DNA of 64,000 bases, from contig NZ_CP152276.1 in the NCBI RefSeq assembly GCF_038719015.1, positions 2,275,501 through 2,339,500 on the forward strand. Direction: 5' to 3'. Numbering within the stretch: position 1 is the stretch's first letter; each line of letters starts with the position of its first letter. The position numbers and the translations under genes were made by a program. The stretch comes from Nguyenibacter vanlangensis (GTDB taxonomy: Bacteria; Pseudomonadota; Alphaproteobacteria; Acetobacterales; Acetobacteraceae). Below are positions 8,947-17,385 of the stretch, one piece after another. The notes beneath the pieces are model-generated. The model was not told where the DNA came from. It saw only the letters and a list, made by a program, of their open reading frames with translations, and searched no databases.

Positions 8947-9120
8947 TCAGAAATGATAGAGCGGAATCGTCGGCATGAACGCGCAGGCCAGAATGATGGT
9001 CGCGACGAAGCCGACGACGATGGCGGCGGCGACCAGCGCGGTGCGGCGCTCATGCGCGGTGGCGAACGGCGTCTCGACGGTGTGGCCATTATCGTGGTTA
9101 TTATGCAGAATCCACGTCAT
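8947..9120 (-). CDS. Small single-pass membrane protein, 57 residues
   Basis: This short gene begins at the ATG at 9120 (MTWILHNNHDNGHTVETPF) and ends at 8947 (IPLYHF). Its reality is supported by an excellent ribosome-binding sequence AGAGGAGGAC seven bases upstream. The protein layout is also coherent: a polar His/Asn-rich N-terminus, then one transmembrane helix from about residue 29 to 48 (LVAAAIVVGFVATIILACAF). No function is recognised. It lies upstream of and parallel to the EAL gene with 240 bp between them. A 12-bp tandem repeat sits just upstream of its ribosome-binding site. Confidence 0.75.
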   Translation of the reverse strand: MTWILHNNHDNGHTVETPFATAHERRTALVAAAIVVGFVATIILACAFMPTIPLYHF

Positions 9121-9137
9121 GACGTCCTCCTCTGCCC

Positions 9138-9173
9138 GATATTGGGGCCGATATTGGGGCCGATATTGGGGCC
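9138..9173. repeat. 12-bp tandem repeat, three perfect copies
   Basis: gatattggggcc is repeated three times without change in the intergenic region between the 57-residue membrane protein gene and the AIM24 gene. It would fall in the 5' leader of the small gene. Being perfect, it is a candidate variable-number locus. Confidence 0.9.
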
Positions 9174-9328
9174 CGATCCGGGAACGGCATGAAAAACGCC
9201 CCGGCCTGCCTGTCGTTCATGCCTGGCCCGGCAGGTTCGGCCCGGTCTCACCGAAATGTTCCCGCCGCGCCGCGCGATGCGATAGGCTGCCGGCTCTTCT
9301 TTCCCCTTCTCCATGCACAGGGTCCGGC

Positions 9329-10015
9329 ATGCGCACGACGATCGACGGCACGATCCTTCCGGTCCTGCGCGTGATGCTGGAGGCCGGCGAGCGGCTGATC
9401 GCCGAGACGGGCGAGCTGTCGTGGAAGACCCCGAACGTCGCCTTGTCCACCACCCTGTCGGGCGCGGGGGCGGGCGGCGTGTTCGGCGCGGTCCGCCGGT
9501 CGCTTGCCGGCGGCGGCCTGTTCATGACCGAATTCACCGCCCAGGGCGGCCCGGGCCTGGTCGCGTTCGCGGCCAAGGTACCGGGGCAGATCCTGGAACA
9601 CCAGGTGGGCGGCGGCAGGGCCATGCTGGTGCATCGCCATGGTTTTCTGTGCGCCACGCCGGGCGTGACCCTGGACCTGGCCCTTCAGCGGTCGCTGGGG
9701 GCCGGCATTTTCGGCGGCGACGGATTCCGCCTGCAGCGCGTCGCCGGCCAGGGCACGTTCTGGAGCATGCTGGGCGGCGAGATCGTGCCCCACGACCTGG
9801 CGCCAGGCGAAGCGGTGGACGTGCATCCCGGCCTGGTCGGCATGTTCGAAGACACGGTGTCGTTCGACATCACGATGCTGCCGGGCATCCGCAACAAGCT
9901 CTTCGGCGGCGACGGATTCTTCCTGGCCAGGCTGACCGGCCCGGGGCGCGTCTGGCTGCAGACCCTGACCATGCCGGGACTCGCCCATACGCTGGCGCCC
10001 TATCTGAGGGCGTAG
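9329..10015 (+). CDS. AIM24/TIGR00266-family protein
   Basis: The 228-residue protein starts at the ATG at 9329 (MRTTIDGTILPVLRVMLEAG). It matches the AIM24/DUF124 beta-sandwich family by length and by its glycine-rich segments GAGAGGVFGAVRRSLAGGG, FMTEFTAQGGPG and GGDGFFLARLTGPG. There is no signal peptide or membrane segment. The molecular function of bacterial members is not well defined. It stands alone, divergent from the 57-residue membrane protein gene and 77 bp before a DUF3309 gene on the same strand. Confidence 0.85.
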   Translation: MRTTIDGTILPVLRVMLEAGERLIAETGELSWKTPNVALSTTLSGAGAGGVFGAVRRSLAGGGLFMTEFTAQGGPGLVAFAAKVPGQILEHQVGGGRAMLVHRHGFLCATPGVTLDLALQRSLGAGIFGGDGFRLQRVAGQGTFWSMLGGEIVPHDLAPGEAVDVHPGLVGMFEDTVSFDITMLPGIRNKLFGGDGFFLARLTGPGRVWLQTLTMPGLAHTLAPYLRA

Positions 10016-10059
10016 GCGCGGCGCGAACCGGCCGGTCCCCCGGCCGTTATGGCGGAACG

Positions 10060-10079
10060 GGCGCCGGTTTTCCGGCGCC
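10060..10079 (+). terminator. Hairpin after the AIM24 gene
   Basis: Perfect 8-bp inverted repeat GGCGCCGG tttt CCGGCGCC, 45 bp after the AIM24 stop and 14 bp before the next small gene. It lacks a following U-run, so it may be an attenuating or mRNA-stabilising hairpin instead of a terminator. Confidence 0.45.
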
Positions 10080-10092
10080 GAACGGACATGCC

Positions 10093-10245
10093 ATGATGAG
10101 CCTGATTTTGCTGATCGTCATCGTCCTGCTGCTGCTCGGGGCGCTGCCTGCCTGGCCCTACAGCCGCCGGTGGGGCTATTTCCCGGCGGGCGGCGTGGGA
10201 TTGATCCTGCTGATCGTCCTGTTGCTGTACCTGCTGGGCGCCTAG
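10093..10245 (+). CDS. DUF3309-family small hydrophobic protein
   Basis: This 50-residue peptide (MMSLILLIVIVLLLLGALP, then WPYSRRWGYFPAGG, then a second hydrophobic run) has the two-hydrophobic-segment layout and the central WPYSR-WGY motif typical of DUF3309 proteins. These are widespread in Proteobacteria with unknown function. An ATG three bases later (10096) is equally possible as start. It is predicted to sit in the inner membrane. Confidence 0.85.
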   Translation: MMSLILLIVIVLLLLGALPAWPYSRRWGYFPAGGVGLILLIVLLLYLLGA

Positions 10246-10289
10246 GATGGGGCGGGTGCCGCCATTGCCGCGCGGTTGCAGAGGCCGCT

Positions 10290-10318
10290 ATCATGCATTA
10301 GCCACAGGGCTGCATGAT
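10290..10318. promoter_or_regulatory. Inverted repeat upstream of rfbB
   Basis: Perfect 8-bp inverted repeat ATCATGCA / TGCATGAT with a 13-bp spacer, ending 59 bp upstream of the rfbB start. It could be an operator or a hairpin in the leader. No regulator can be assigned. Confidence 0.4.
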
Positions 10319-10377
10319 GGCCGCATGAGACGGGACATGCCCGGGATGGAAACTGGAGACGGAACGGTGGACGGTCG

Positions 10378-11448
10378 ATGCGTATACTTGTGACCGGCGG
10401 ATGTGGGTTCATCGGCTCTGCGGTGGTGCGCCACATCATTGGCGCGACGGGACATTCGGTGGTGAATGTCGACAAGCTGACCTATGCGGCGACCGGGGAG
10501 TCGACGGCGGCGGCGGCGGCGGACCCGCGCTATGTGCATGTGCGCGCGGATATCACCGACGGCGCGGCGATGCGCGCGATCTTCGCCGCGCACCGGCCCG
10601 ACGCGGTGATGCACCTGGCGGCGGAAAGCCACGTGGACCGGTCGATCGACGGCCCCGGGGTGTTCATGCACACCAATATCCTGGGCACCTACACGCTGCT
10701 GGAAGCGGCGCGTGAGTATTGGTCCGGGCTGGATGCGGACGGCCGCGCGGGCTTCCGCTTCCATCATGTCTCGACCGACGAGGTGTTCGGCGCGCTGCAG
10801 CCCGACGATGCGCCGTTCTGCGAGACCACGCCCTATGACCCGCGCAGCCCCTATTCGGCGTCCAAGGCGGCGTCGGACCATCTGGTGCGGGCCTGGCAGC
10901 ATACCTATGGCCTGCCGGCCTTCGTCACCAACACCACCAACAATTACGGGTTCTGGCATTTCCCGGAAAAGCTGATCCCGCTGGTGACGATCAACGCCAT
11001 CGCCGGGCGCGGCCTGCCGGTCTATGGCGACGGCGGCAACATGCGCGACTGGCTGTTCGTCGACGACCATGCCGAGGCGCTGGTGCTGGCCGTGGAACGC
11101 GGCCGGCCGGGCGAGACCTATGCCATCGGCGCGCGCCAGCCGCGCAGCAACCTGCAGGTGGTCGGCGCGATCTGCGCCGTGCTGGACGAGCTGCGCCCCG
11201 ATCCGGCCGGGCCGCATGCGCGGCTGATCCACCACGTGCATGACCGGCCCGGCCATGATTTCCGCTATGAGATCGACCCCGCGCACGCCGAATCCGCCCT
11301 CGGCTGGCGGGCCCGCCACGATTTCGAGACGGGGATCCGCCGCACGGTGCAATGGTATCTGGACAATCGCGACTGGTGGACGGCGCTGCAGGCCCGCCAC
11401 GACAGCACGAAACGGCTGGGCGTCGCCCCGGCGGGAGCCGCGGCATGA
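10378..11448 (+). CDS. rfbB: dTDP-glucose 4,6-dehydratase
   Basis: This is the second enzyme of dTDP-L-rhamnose synthesis, converting dTDP-glucose to dTDP-4-keto-6-deoxyglucose; 356 residues. The N-terminal NAD-binding loop is [12 protein letters not shown]. The catalytic region has [11 protein letters not shown] and the YxxxK motif in [10 protein letters not shown], and [17 protein letters not shown] is the substrate-binding segment. It opens a tight four-gene operon, and its TGA stop overlaps the rfbA ATG. The pathway feeds rhamnose into lipopolysaccharide or exopolysaccharide (acetan-like polymers in this group). Confidence 0.96.
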   Translation: MRILVTGGCGFIGSAVVRHIIGATGHSVVNVDKLTYAATGESTAAAAADPRYVHVRADITDGAAMRAIFAAHRPDAVMHLAAESHVDRSIDGPGVFMHTNILGTYTLLEAAREYWSGLDADGRAGFRFHHVSTDEVFGALQPDDAPFCETTPYDPRSPYSASKAASDHLVRAWQHTYGLPAFVTNTTNNYGFWHFPEKLIPLVTINAIAGRGLPVYGDGGNMRDWLFVDDHAEALVLAVERGRPGETYAIGARQPRSNLQVVGAICAVLDELRPDPAGPHARLIHHVHDRPGHDFRYEIDPAHAESALGWRARHDFETGIRRTVQWYLDNRDWWTALQARHDSTKRLGVAPAGAAA

Positions 11449-12392
11449 GCACACCGAAGGTCGAAACGCCCCCGGTCGAAACACCCCCGGTCGAAACACC
11501 GATGAAGGGCATCCTGCTGGCCGGCGGCTCGGGCACGCGCCTGCATCCGATGACGCTGGCGGCCAGCAAGCAGTTGCTGCCGGTCTACGACAAGCCGATG
11601 ATCTATTACCCGCTGTCGACCCTGATGCTGGCGGGCATCCGCGACATCATGATCATCTCGACCCCCGACGATCTGCCGCAGTTCCGCCGCCTGCTGGGCG
11701 ACGGCTCGGAATTCGGCGTCCGCTTCACCTATCGCGAGCAGCCGTCGCCGGACGGCATCGCCCAGGCGTTCCTGATCGCCGGCGACTGGCTGGCGGGCGC
11801 GCCCTGCGCGCTGGTGCTGGGCGACAACCTGATCTTCGCCGATCACCTCGGCCAGTTGCTGCAGGCGGCGGCGCGGCGCCGCCAGGGCGCGACCGTGTTC
11901 GCCTATCAGGTGCGCGACCCCGAGCGCTATGGCGTGGTGACGTTCGACGAGAGCGGCCGGGCCGTCGACCTGGTGGAAAAACCCGCCAGCCCGACCTCGC
12001 ACTGGGCGGTGACGGGGCTGTATTTCTACGATTCCCGCGTTCTGGACCTGGCGCGCGAGATCCGGCCTTCGGCGCGGGGCGAACTGGAGATCACCGACCT
12101 GAACAGGCTTTATCTCCAGGAGGGCTCGCTGCAGGTCGAACGGCTGGGCCGCGGCTGCGCCTGGCTGGATGCCGGGGTGCCCGACGCGCTGATGCAGGCC
12201 GGCCTGTTCGTGCAGACGATCCAGTCCCGGCAGGGCATGCTGGTCGGATCGCCTTCGGAAGTCGCCTTCCGCATGGGCTTCATCGATGCCGCGCAATTGC
12301 GCGCGACGGCGGCACGCATGCACAAGACCGAGCTCGGCCGCATGCTGCACGAACTGGCGGAAGGACAGCACGAGTCGCCCCATGCAGGTTGA
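11445..12392 (+). CDS. rfbA: Glucose-1-phosphate thymidylyltransferase
   Basis: This is the first enzyme of dTDP-rhamnose synthesis, making dTDP-glucose from dTTP and glucose-1-phosphate. The nucleotide-binding signature is [13 protein letters not shown], and [17 protein letters not shown] and [13 protein letters not shown] follow. I chose the ATG at 11445, which overlaps the rfbB stop (ATGA) and has GGGAG upstream. This gives 315 residues, about 19 more than usual, because of an N-terminal extension made of repeated VETPP. The internal ATG at 11502 (MKGILLAGG) matches the normal family start but has no ribosome-binding sequence. Confidence 0.95.
   Translation: MSTPKVETPPVETPPVETPMKGILLAGGSGTRLHPMTLAASKQLLPVYDKPMIYYPLSTLMLAGIRDIMIISTPDDLPQFRRLLGDGSEFGVRFTYREQPSPDGIAQAFLIAGDWLAGAPCALVLGDNLIFADHLGQLLQAAARRRQGATVFAYQVRDPERYGVVTFDESGRAVDLVEKPASPTSHWAVTGLYFYDSRVLDLAREIRPSARGELEITDLNRLYLQEGSLQVERLGRGCAWLDAGVPDALMQAGLFVQTIQSRQGMLVGSPSEVAFRMGFIDAAQLRATAARMHKTELGRMLHELAEGQHESPHAG
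11460..11502. repeat. 15-bp tandem repeat in the rfbA N-terminal extension
   Basis: gtcgaaacgcccccg, gtcgaaacacccccg and a third partial gtcgaaacaccg run head to tail from 11460. They encode [14 protein letters not shown] between the operon-coupled ATG and the family-typical Met. Confidence 0.9.
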
Positions 12393-12933
12393 ACAGCTTT
12401 CGATCCCCGGCATTCTTTTGCTGACGCCGCCGCGTTTCGCCGACGAGCGCGGGTTCTTTTCCGAGACCTACAACAGCCGAAGCATGGCGGAGGCCGGCAT
12501 CGACGCCGTCTTCGTCCAGGACAATCACAGCCTGTCGCGCCAGCGCGGCGTCGTGCGCGGCCTGCATTGCCAGTTGGCGCCCCACGCGCAGGGCAAGCTG
12601 GTGCGCTGCACGCGCGGCGCGATCTGGGACGTCGCGGTGGATGCGCGGCAGGATTCGCCCAGTTTCGGCCGCTGGGTGGCGGCCGAACTGAACGCCGAAA
12701 ACGGATCGCAGCTTTGGATTCCCCCGGGCTTCCTGCACGGTTTTTGCACGCTGACCGAGAATGCCGAGGTGCAGTACAAATGCACCGCGCTGTGGAACCG
12801 CGACTGCGAGCGGTCGGTGCTGTGGAATGCGCCGGAACTGGACATCCCCTGGCCGGTCGCGCCGGGCGAGGCCATCCTGTCGGACAAGGACGCCGAGGCG
12901 CCGGGTTTCTCGGCCGTACGGAACTGGTTCTGA
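12382..12933 (+). CDS. rfbC: dTDP-4-dehydrorhamnose 3,5-epimerase
   Basis: This is the third step of dTDP-L-rhamnose synthesis; 183 residues, the usual length for the cupin-fold RmlC family. Motifs visible are RGFFSETYN near the start, the catalytic-His segment [21 protein letters not shown] and the [12 protein letters not shown] core. Its ATG lies inside the 3' end of rfbA (11-bp overlap), and its stop overlaps the rfbD start, so all four genes are translationally linked. Confidence 0.96.
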   Translation: MQVEQLSIPGILLLTPPRFADERGFFSETYNSRSMAEAGIDAVFVQDNHSLSRQRGVVRGLHCQLAPHAQGKLVRCTRGAIWDVAVDARQDSPSFGRWVAAELNAENGSQLWIPPGFLHGFCTLTENAEVQYKCTALWNRDCERSVLWNAPELDIPWPVAPGEAILSDKDAEAPGFSAVRNWF

Positions 12934-13847
12934 TGGTGTCCCCGATCCTGGTGATCGGCCGGTCCGGCCAGCTTGCCACCGCACTGGCCATGGCCGGGCG
13001 TCCCGGCCTGCACCGTCTCGGGCGGCCCGCCATCGATTTCGACCGGCCCGAGACGCTGGACGCCGCGCTGGAGGCGGCCCTGGATGCGGCCGCGCCCGGC
13101 CTGGTGGTCCCCGGCCTGGTGGTCAACGCCGCCGCCTGGACGGCGGTCGATGCCGCGGAACAGGAGGTCGCCGCCGCCGAGCGCGCCAATCGCGACGGCC
13201 CGGCCCGCCTGGCCGAACTCTGCGCGGCCCGGGCCGTTCCGCTGATCCATGTCTCCACCGACTATGTGTTCGACGGCACCAAGGGCACGCCCTATGCCGA
13301 GACGGACCCGACATCGCCGCGCACGGTCTATGGCCGCACCAAGCTGGACGGCGAGCGGGCGATCCTGCAGGCGCATGACCGTGCGATCATCCTGCGCACG
13401 GCCTGGGTCTATTCGCCCTATGGCCGTAATTTCGTGCGCACCATGCTGGATGCCGCGACCAAGCGCCCGGTCCTGCGCGTGGTCGGCGACCAGCGGGGCA
13501 ACCCGACCAGCGCCGACGACCTGGCCGCCGCCATCCTCGCCATCGCCGAACGGATCGGCCGCACCGGCTGGCAGGCCGGGTATGCCGGCCTCTTCCACGC
13601 CGCCGGCACGGGCGATACCACGTGGCACGGCCTGGCCACCGCGGCGCTGGAGGACGCGGCCCGAGCCGGACACAAGATGCCCGAGATCCAGGCCATCGCC
13701 ACCGCCGACTGGCCGACCCCGGCGGCCCGCCCCGCCGATTCACGCCTCGACTGCACCCGCCTGCACGACGTCTTCGGCGTCCGCCTGCCCCTTTGGCGCG
13801 ACAGCGTCGCCAAGGTCGTCGCCACGCTGACGGCGCCGGCGCCGTAG
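12933..13847 (+). CDS. rfbD: dTDP-4-dehydrorhamnose reductase
   Basis: This is the last step of dTDP-L-rhamnose synthesis; 304 residues. The NAD(P)-binding start is ILVIGRSGQLATALA, the Ser/Thr region is HVSTDYVFDGTKGTPY, and the YxxxK catalytic pair is in YGRTKLDGE. WVYSPYGRNFVRTML and GNPTSADDLA are family hallmarks. The ATG shares its A with the rfbC TGA. A small in-frame duplication gives the repeated GLVVPGLVV near residue 55. It ends the operon, facing the large glycosyltransferase gene. Confidence 0.95.
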   Translation: MVSPILVIGRSGQLATALAMAGRPGLHRLGRPAIDFDRPETLDAALEAALDAAAPGLVVPGLVVNAAAWTAVDAAEQEVAAAERANRDGPARLAELCAARAVPLIHVSTDYVFDGTKGTPYAETDPTSPRTVYGRTKLDGERAILQAHDRAIILRTAWVYSPYGRNFVRTMLDAATKRPVLRVVGDQRGNPTSADDLAAAILAIAERIGRTGWQAGYAGLFHAAGTGDTTWHGLATAALEDAARAGHKMPEIQAIATADWPTPAARPADSRLDCTRLHDVFGVRLPLWRDSVAKVVATLTAPAP

Positions 13848-13854
13848 CGCCGGC
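13835..13854. terminator. Hairpin spanning the rfbD stop codon
   Basis: Perfect 8-bp inverted repeat GCCGGCGC cgta GCGCCGGC overlaps the rfbD TAG and precedes the convergent stop at 13873. There is no U-run; it is a plausible bidirectional barrier between convergent units. Confidence 0.4.
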
Positions 13855-13872
13855 CGGAGTTCCGGTCCCGTC

Positions 13873-16800
13873 CTACGGCTCCAGTGCGGCGATGACCGAC
13901 CTGCGTACCGCCTCGTCCGAAAAACGGGCCTGGGCAAAGCGGGTCTGCGCATGCGATCGCGCCAGCCAGGCGGCATCGTCATTCAGCATCCGCAGCAGGT
14001 CGTCCGCGATGTCCCGCGCCGTGCGGGAGATCGGCAGGATGTCGGGCAATCCGTCGATCCCCTCGGCGCCGATCGGCGTGACCGTCAACGGCACGCCCTG
14101 GCGCAGGGCCTCGACCACCTTGCCCTTGACGCCCGCGCCGAAGCGAAGGGGGACGACCGTGGCACGGCTGGCGCCGTAATATTCATCCAGTTGCGCGTCG
14201 CTGACCCAGCCGGTGACCGTGACGATCGCACTGGCGAGCGCCCTGACGGCCGGCGAGGGCTGGGACCCGACGAGCAGGAGCCTGGCGTCGGGGCGCTGCG
14301 CCAGCACGAGCGGCATGACGTCATTGACCAGGAAGAGCGCCGCGTCCTCGTTGGGGGGGTGGGCGAAACCCGCCACGAACAGGATCGTGCTGCCCGGCGT
14401 CACGCGGTCACGATGGGTGAAATCGGCGAAACCATAGGGGACGACGGCCCGGAAATCCCGTTCGGGCTCCAGTTTCCGCGCCGTGTCCACTTCCTCCTGC
14501 GACAGATAGATGCTGGTGTCGAACGCTCGCCACATGCGGCGCTCGATCTGCTTCATCTCCTCGGCCGCGCGCATCTGCCCGGCATCGCCCGTCAGCATCG
14601 CCTCGCGATGCATCCGCTCGAAATGCAGGTCATGGCCGTAGAAGCACAGACGGGCCCGCCGATGCGCCAGCAGAGGGGGCAGCAGCTCCATCGCCACCGA
14701 GGGCCGGCTGACCAGCACGCAGTCCAGCGCGTCGCCGCGCTGCGCCAGCCACGCCCCCAGGTCGTCCGGCCGGCGATGGTCCAGGACCTCGATCCCCATA
14801 TCCTGCAAAACCGGCGTATAGACCGGCGAATAGGCGCGGTTCTGCGGCCAGAATTTCACGACCCAGCCCGACTCGACCAGACTGCGCAGGACCCCCATGA
14901 TGGTGCGCGATCCGGCGTCCCGGTCGGGTTCGGGAACATAATGGTCGATCACCAGGATGATTTTCCGGTCCCGCGCCTGGTCATAGGCGCGCACCAGGTC
15001 GGCCGCCCCTGCGAAATGGCTGCGGTCCAGCACCTCTGCCCAGCGGGTGCGCATCAGCTTCGCATTGACCAGTTGATGGGCCTTGACCCCCGACGCCAGG
15101 TCCGTCCCGTGCGACATGCCCTCGTAATGGACGACGACCGACCGCGGTTCGTAGACCACGCCGAAGCCGCCCGCGCGCACGCGGAACGCCAGGTCGGTGT
15201 CTTCATAATAGGCCGGCGAGAAATCGGTGTCGAACCCGCCCAGCGTCTCGAACAGGTCGCGGCGGATCATGATCGCGGCGCCCGAGATGTAATCGACCGG
15301 GCGCCGGTAATTATATTCCGGGCGGCCCGGATCCTGGTTCCGCCCGAAGTTCCAGCCGGTCGCATCCTGCCAGATGATGCCGCCGGCCTCCTGCAACAGG
15401 CCGTTGGGGTAGACCAGCTTGGATCCGGTCATGCCGATATCCGGGCGCGCCAGCAACAGGTCGGCCAGTGCGTCGATCGCGCCGGGGCGCAACTGGGTAT
15501 CGTTGTTCAGAAAGAACAGATACTCCCCGCGCGCCAGTTCCGCCGCCGCGTTGCAGGTCCGCAGGAAACCCAGATTGCCGGCGTTGCGGACGATGCGCGC
15601 GCCCGCGACGCGCGCCTGCAGGAAAGACGGGTCCTGCCGTTTCGGATATGCGTCGTCCATCACGATGACTTCGATGGCGGCGATCGGCGGATAGGCCGCG
15701 ATCGACGCCAGGCAGCGCAACGTGAAATCGTCCTGTCCGTAGGTCGGGATGATGACCGACACGCGGGGCGCGTCGCTGGTCCGCAGGCGAATCGGCCCGT
15801 CCGGCGTGTCGAGCAAGGGCGGGTCGAAATCCGCCGGGGCCGGCGGCATGAAGGCGGCGCTGCGCGCGCGGTGAAGGCGTCGCAGCCGCAGACGCGCGGG
15901 CAATTGCCCGGTCAGGGTCCACCATGCCGCCTTCACGCCCAGCGTCACCACGCGTCCGGTTCGCGGATGGCGTTCGACCAGGCGGCGCACCGGCGCGGTC
16001 AGCCGCCAGCTCGTGCTGGTCTCCATCGCCAGCAATCGCGCCTCGGACGCCGCCAGTTGCCGGGACAGGCCGGTTGCGGCGTTCTGCTTGGCGATCGCGT
16101 CCGCCGCGCTGAGCCGCGCGGCATTCTCCGCGCTGTCCGCCCGGGCGGACAGCGCAGCCAGGCGCGCCTGCAGGTCGGACAGATCGGCCGCCGCCCGCTC
16201 GCGATCCGCCTGGGCCTTCTCCTGTGCCTTTTCCAGCGCGCCCCGCATCCCGATCATCGCCAGTTCGGCATCGGCCCGCACGCGCGGATCGGTATCGAGG
16301 TCGCTGCGCTCGATATAGAGCGAAGCGGACAGTTCCGGCAGCGCCGCCGCCGAGGCGAAGGCGATCAGATAAGGGGCCCGCGGCATGTAGTCCGTCGCCT
16401 CGAAATACCCCTCCCCCTGCCGGTCGAAGACCAGCGGCGCCCCCCCCTGGCCGGACGGCAGGATGGCCGAACCGATCATCGGCCGCTGGGCCATCAGGGT
16501 GACGTTCGGAAAAACCGAACGAAGCGCCGATTCGAACTCGCGCGCGGTCAGTTCGTGGACATGGAACGGGTTGGGCGGCGCGCCGGCGGGGGAATAGACG
16601 ATCCGGTCGGGCGTACTGATGACCAGCAGCCCGTCAGGGCGCAGGACGCGCCGGATTTCGGCGAGGAAGCGGTTCTGATCGTCCAGATGCTCCAGCGTCT
16701 CGAACGAGACCGCGACGTCGATGCTGTCGTCGGGCAAGGGCAGCGCGCGGGCATCCCCCTGAAGGTAACGCAGATTCGGCCGCCCGAAGGATTCGGCGGC

Positions 16801-17046
16801 ATGCGCCACCGACGCCGCGTCGATCTCCACCCCCGTCACCGATGCCGCCACCTGCGCCAGCAGCGCGGCCCCGTACCCCTCGCCCGACGCGACATCTAGG
16901 ACCGACCGGCCCCGACAGAAGGCCCGCGCCAGCAGGTAACGGTGATAATGCTCGATCGCGATCTGGCCGGATACGTCGGAAGTGAACCGCTCTCCGTTGA
17001 ATTCGAACGTTTTTTTGGCGGTCTCCCGGCGGATCACTTCACCCAT
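13873..17046 (-). CDS. Trifunctional methyltransferase-GT2-GT4 fusion protein
   Basis: This large cytoplasmic protein has 1057 residues and several catalytic modules. Residues about 1-230 form a SAM-dependent methyltransferase (motif I VLDVASGEGYGAAL at 49-62; SFETLEHLDD). A charged Ala/Glu/Arg-rich coiled coil spans about 255-345. The linker with STSWRLTAPVRRL leads into a GT2 glycosyltransferase (about 428-680; VSVIIPTYGQDDFT, GEYLFFLNNDTQL, YYEDTDLAFRVR). The C-terminal third is a GT4-like glycosyltransferase (IILVIDHYVPEPDRDAG; FVAGFAHPPNEDAALF; APL-like FGAGVKGKVVEALRQG). Such fusions assemble or cap surface polysaccharides. It sits convergent to rfbBACD, so rhamnose transfer is a reasonable guess, though donor and acceptor are unknown. 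Confidence 0.88.
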   Translation of the reverse strand: MGEVIRRETAKKTFEFNGERFTSDVSGQIAIEHYHRYLLARAFCRGRSVLDVASGEGYGAALLAQVAASVTGVEIDAASVAHAAESFGRPNLRYLQGDARALPLPDDSIDVAVSFETLEHLDDQNRFLAEIRRVLRPDGLLVISTPDRIVYSPAGAPPNPFHVHELTAREFESALRSVFPNVTLMAQRPMIGSAILPSGQGGAPLVFDRQGEGYFEATDYMPRAPYLIAFASAAALPELSASLYIERSDLDTDPRVRADAELAMIGMRGALEKAQEKAQADRERAAADLSDLQARLAALSARADSAENAARLSAADAIAKQNAATGLSRQLAASEARLLAMETSTSWRLTAPVRRLVERHPRTGRVVTLGVKAAWWTLTGQLPARLRLRRLHRARSAAFMPPAPADFDPPLLDTPDGPIRLRTSDAPRVSVIIPTYGQDDFTLRCLASIAAYPPIAAIEVIVMDDAYPKRQDPSFLQARVAGARIVRNAGNLGFLRTCNAAAELARGEYLFFLNNDTQLRPGAIDALADLLLARPDIGMTGSKLVYPNGLLQEAGGIIWQDATGWNFGRNQDPGRPEYNYRRPVDYISGAAIMIRRDLFETLGGFDTDFSPAYYEDTDLAFRVRAGGFGVVYEPRSVVVHYEGMSHGTDLASGVKAHQLVNAKLMRTRWAEVLDRSHFAGAADLVRAYDQARDRKIILVIDHYVPEPDRDAGSRTIMGVLRSLVESGWVVKFWPQNRAYSPVYTPVLQDMGIEVLDHRRPDDLGAWLAQRGDALDCVLVSRPSVAMELLPPLLAHRRARLCFYGHDLHFERMHREAMLTGDAGQMRAAEEMKQIERRMWRAFDTSIYLSQEEVDTARKLEPERDFRAVVPYGFADFTHRDRVTPGSTILFVAGFAHPPNEDAALFLVNDVMPLVLAQRPDARLLLVGSQPSPAVRALASAIVTVTGWVSDAQLDEYYGASRATVVPLRFGAGVKGKVVEALRQGVPLTVTPIGAEGIDGLPDILPISRTARDIADDLLRMLNDDAAWLARSHAQTRFAQARFSDEAVRRSVIAALEP

Positions 17047-17385
17047 TCTGTCCTCTTACGCGATCCTCGACGGAGCATCGGGGATCCAAGATCAATCCGA
17101 TCCAGGCCACGGGCGCGCAACCCCCGTGACCGAATCGCTAGCCATATGCTTATAGAGTGAGCACACAATAAGACAATCATATGACATCCCAAGACGCAGC
17201 CAACGCGAATGCCAAGGACCGGTTCCGTGACCCTGCCCGCCACGGGATAAAGCCAAATCATACATGGCGCGCCAGCAACAGACAGGCACGATTTTCAATA
17301 GATCCGAACCGAGCCTATGATATACGGCGACGAATATAAATTGTAAAAAAGTTTTTACCGATATTTTTTTCCGAGAAGCCAGAAC
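17047..17385. other. AT-rich divergent intergenic region
   Basis: These 339 bp separate the minus-strand glycosyltransferase fusion from the plus-strand GT-C gene. I see no gene in it. The last 120 bp are markedly AT-rich, with long A and T runs around 17335-17370, and probably hold the promoter of the plus-strand gene. It marks the left edge of the glycan region with AT-rich spacers. Confidence 0.6.

Noticed and set aside
8703..9089. A 128-residue minus-strand open frame overlapping the start of the EAL gene
   Set aside because: It has no ribosome-binding site, is Arg/Ser-rich and is out of frame with the better supported 57-residue gene.
9138..9173. A CRISPR-like array at the 12-bp repeat
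   Set aside because: The units are contiguous and lack spacers; it is a simple tandem repeat.
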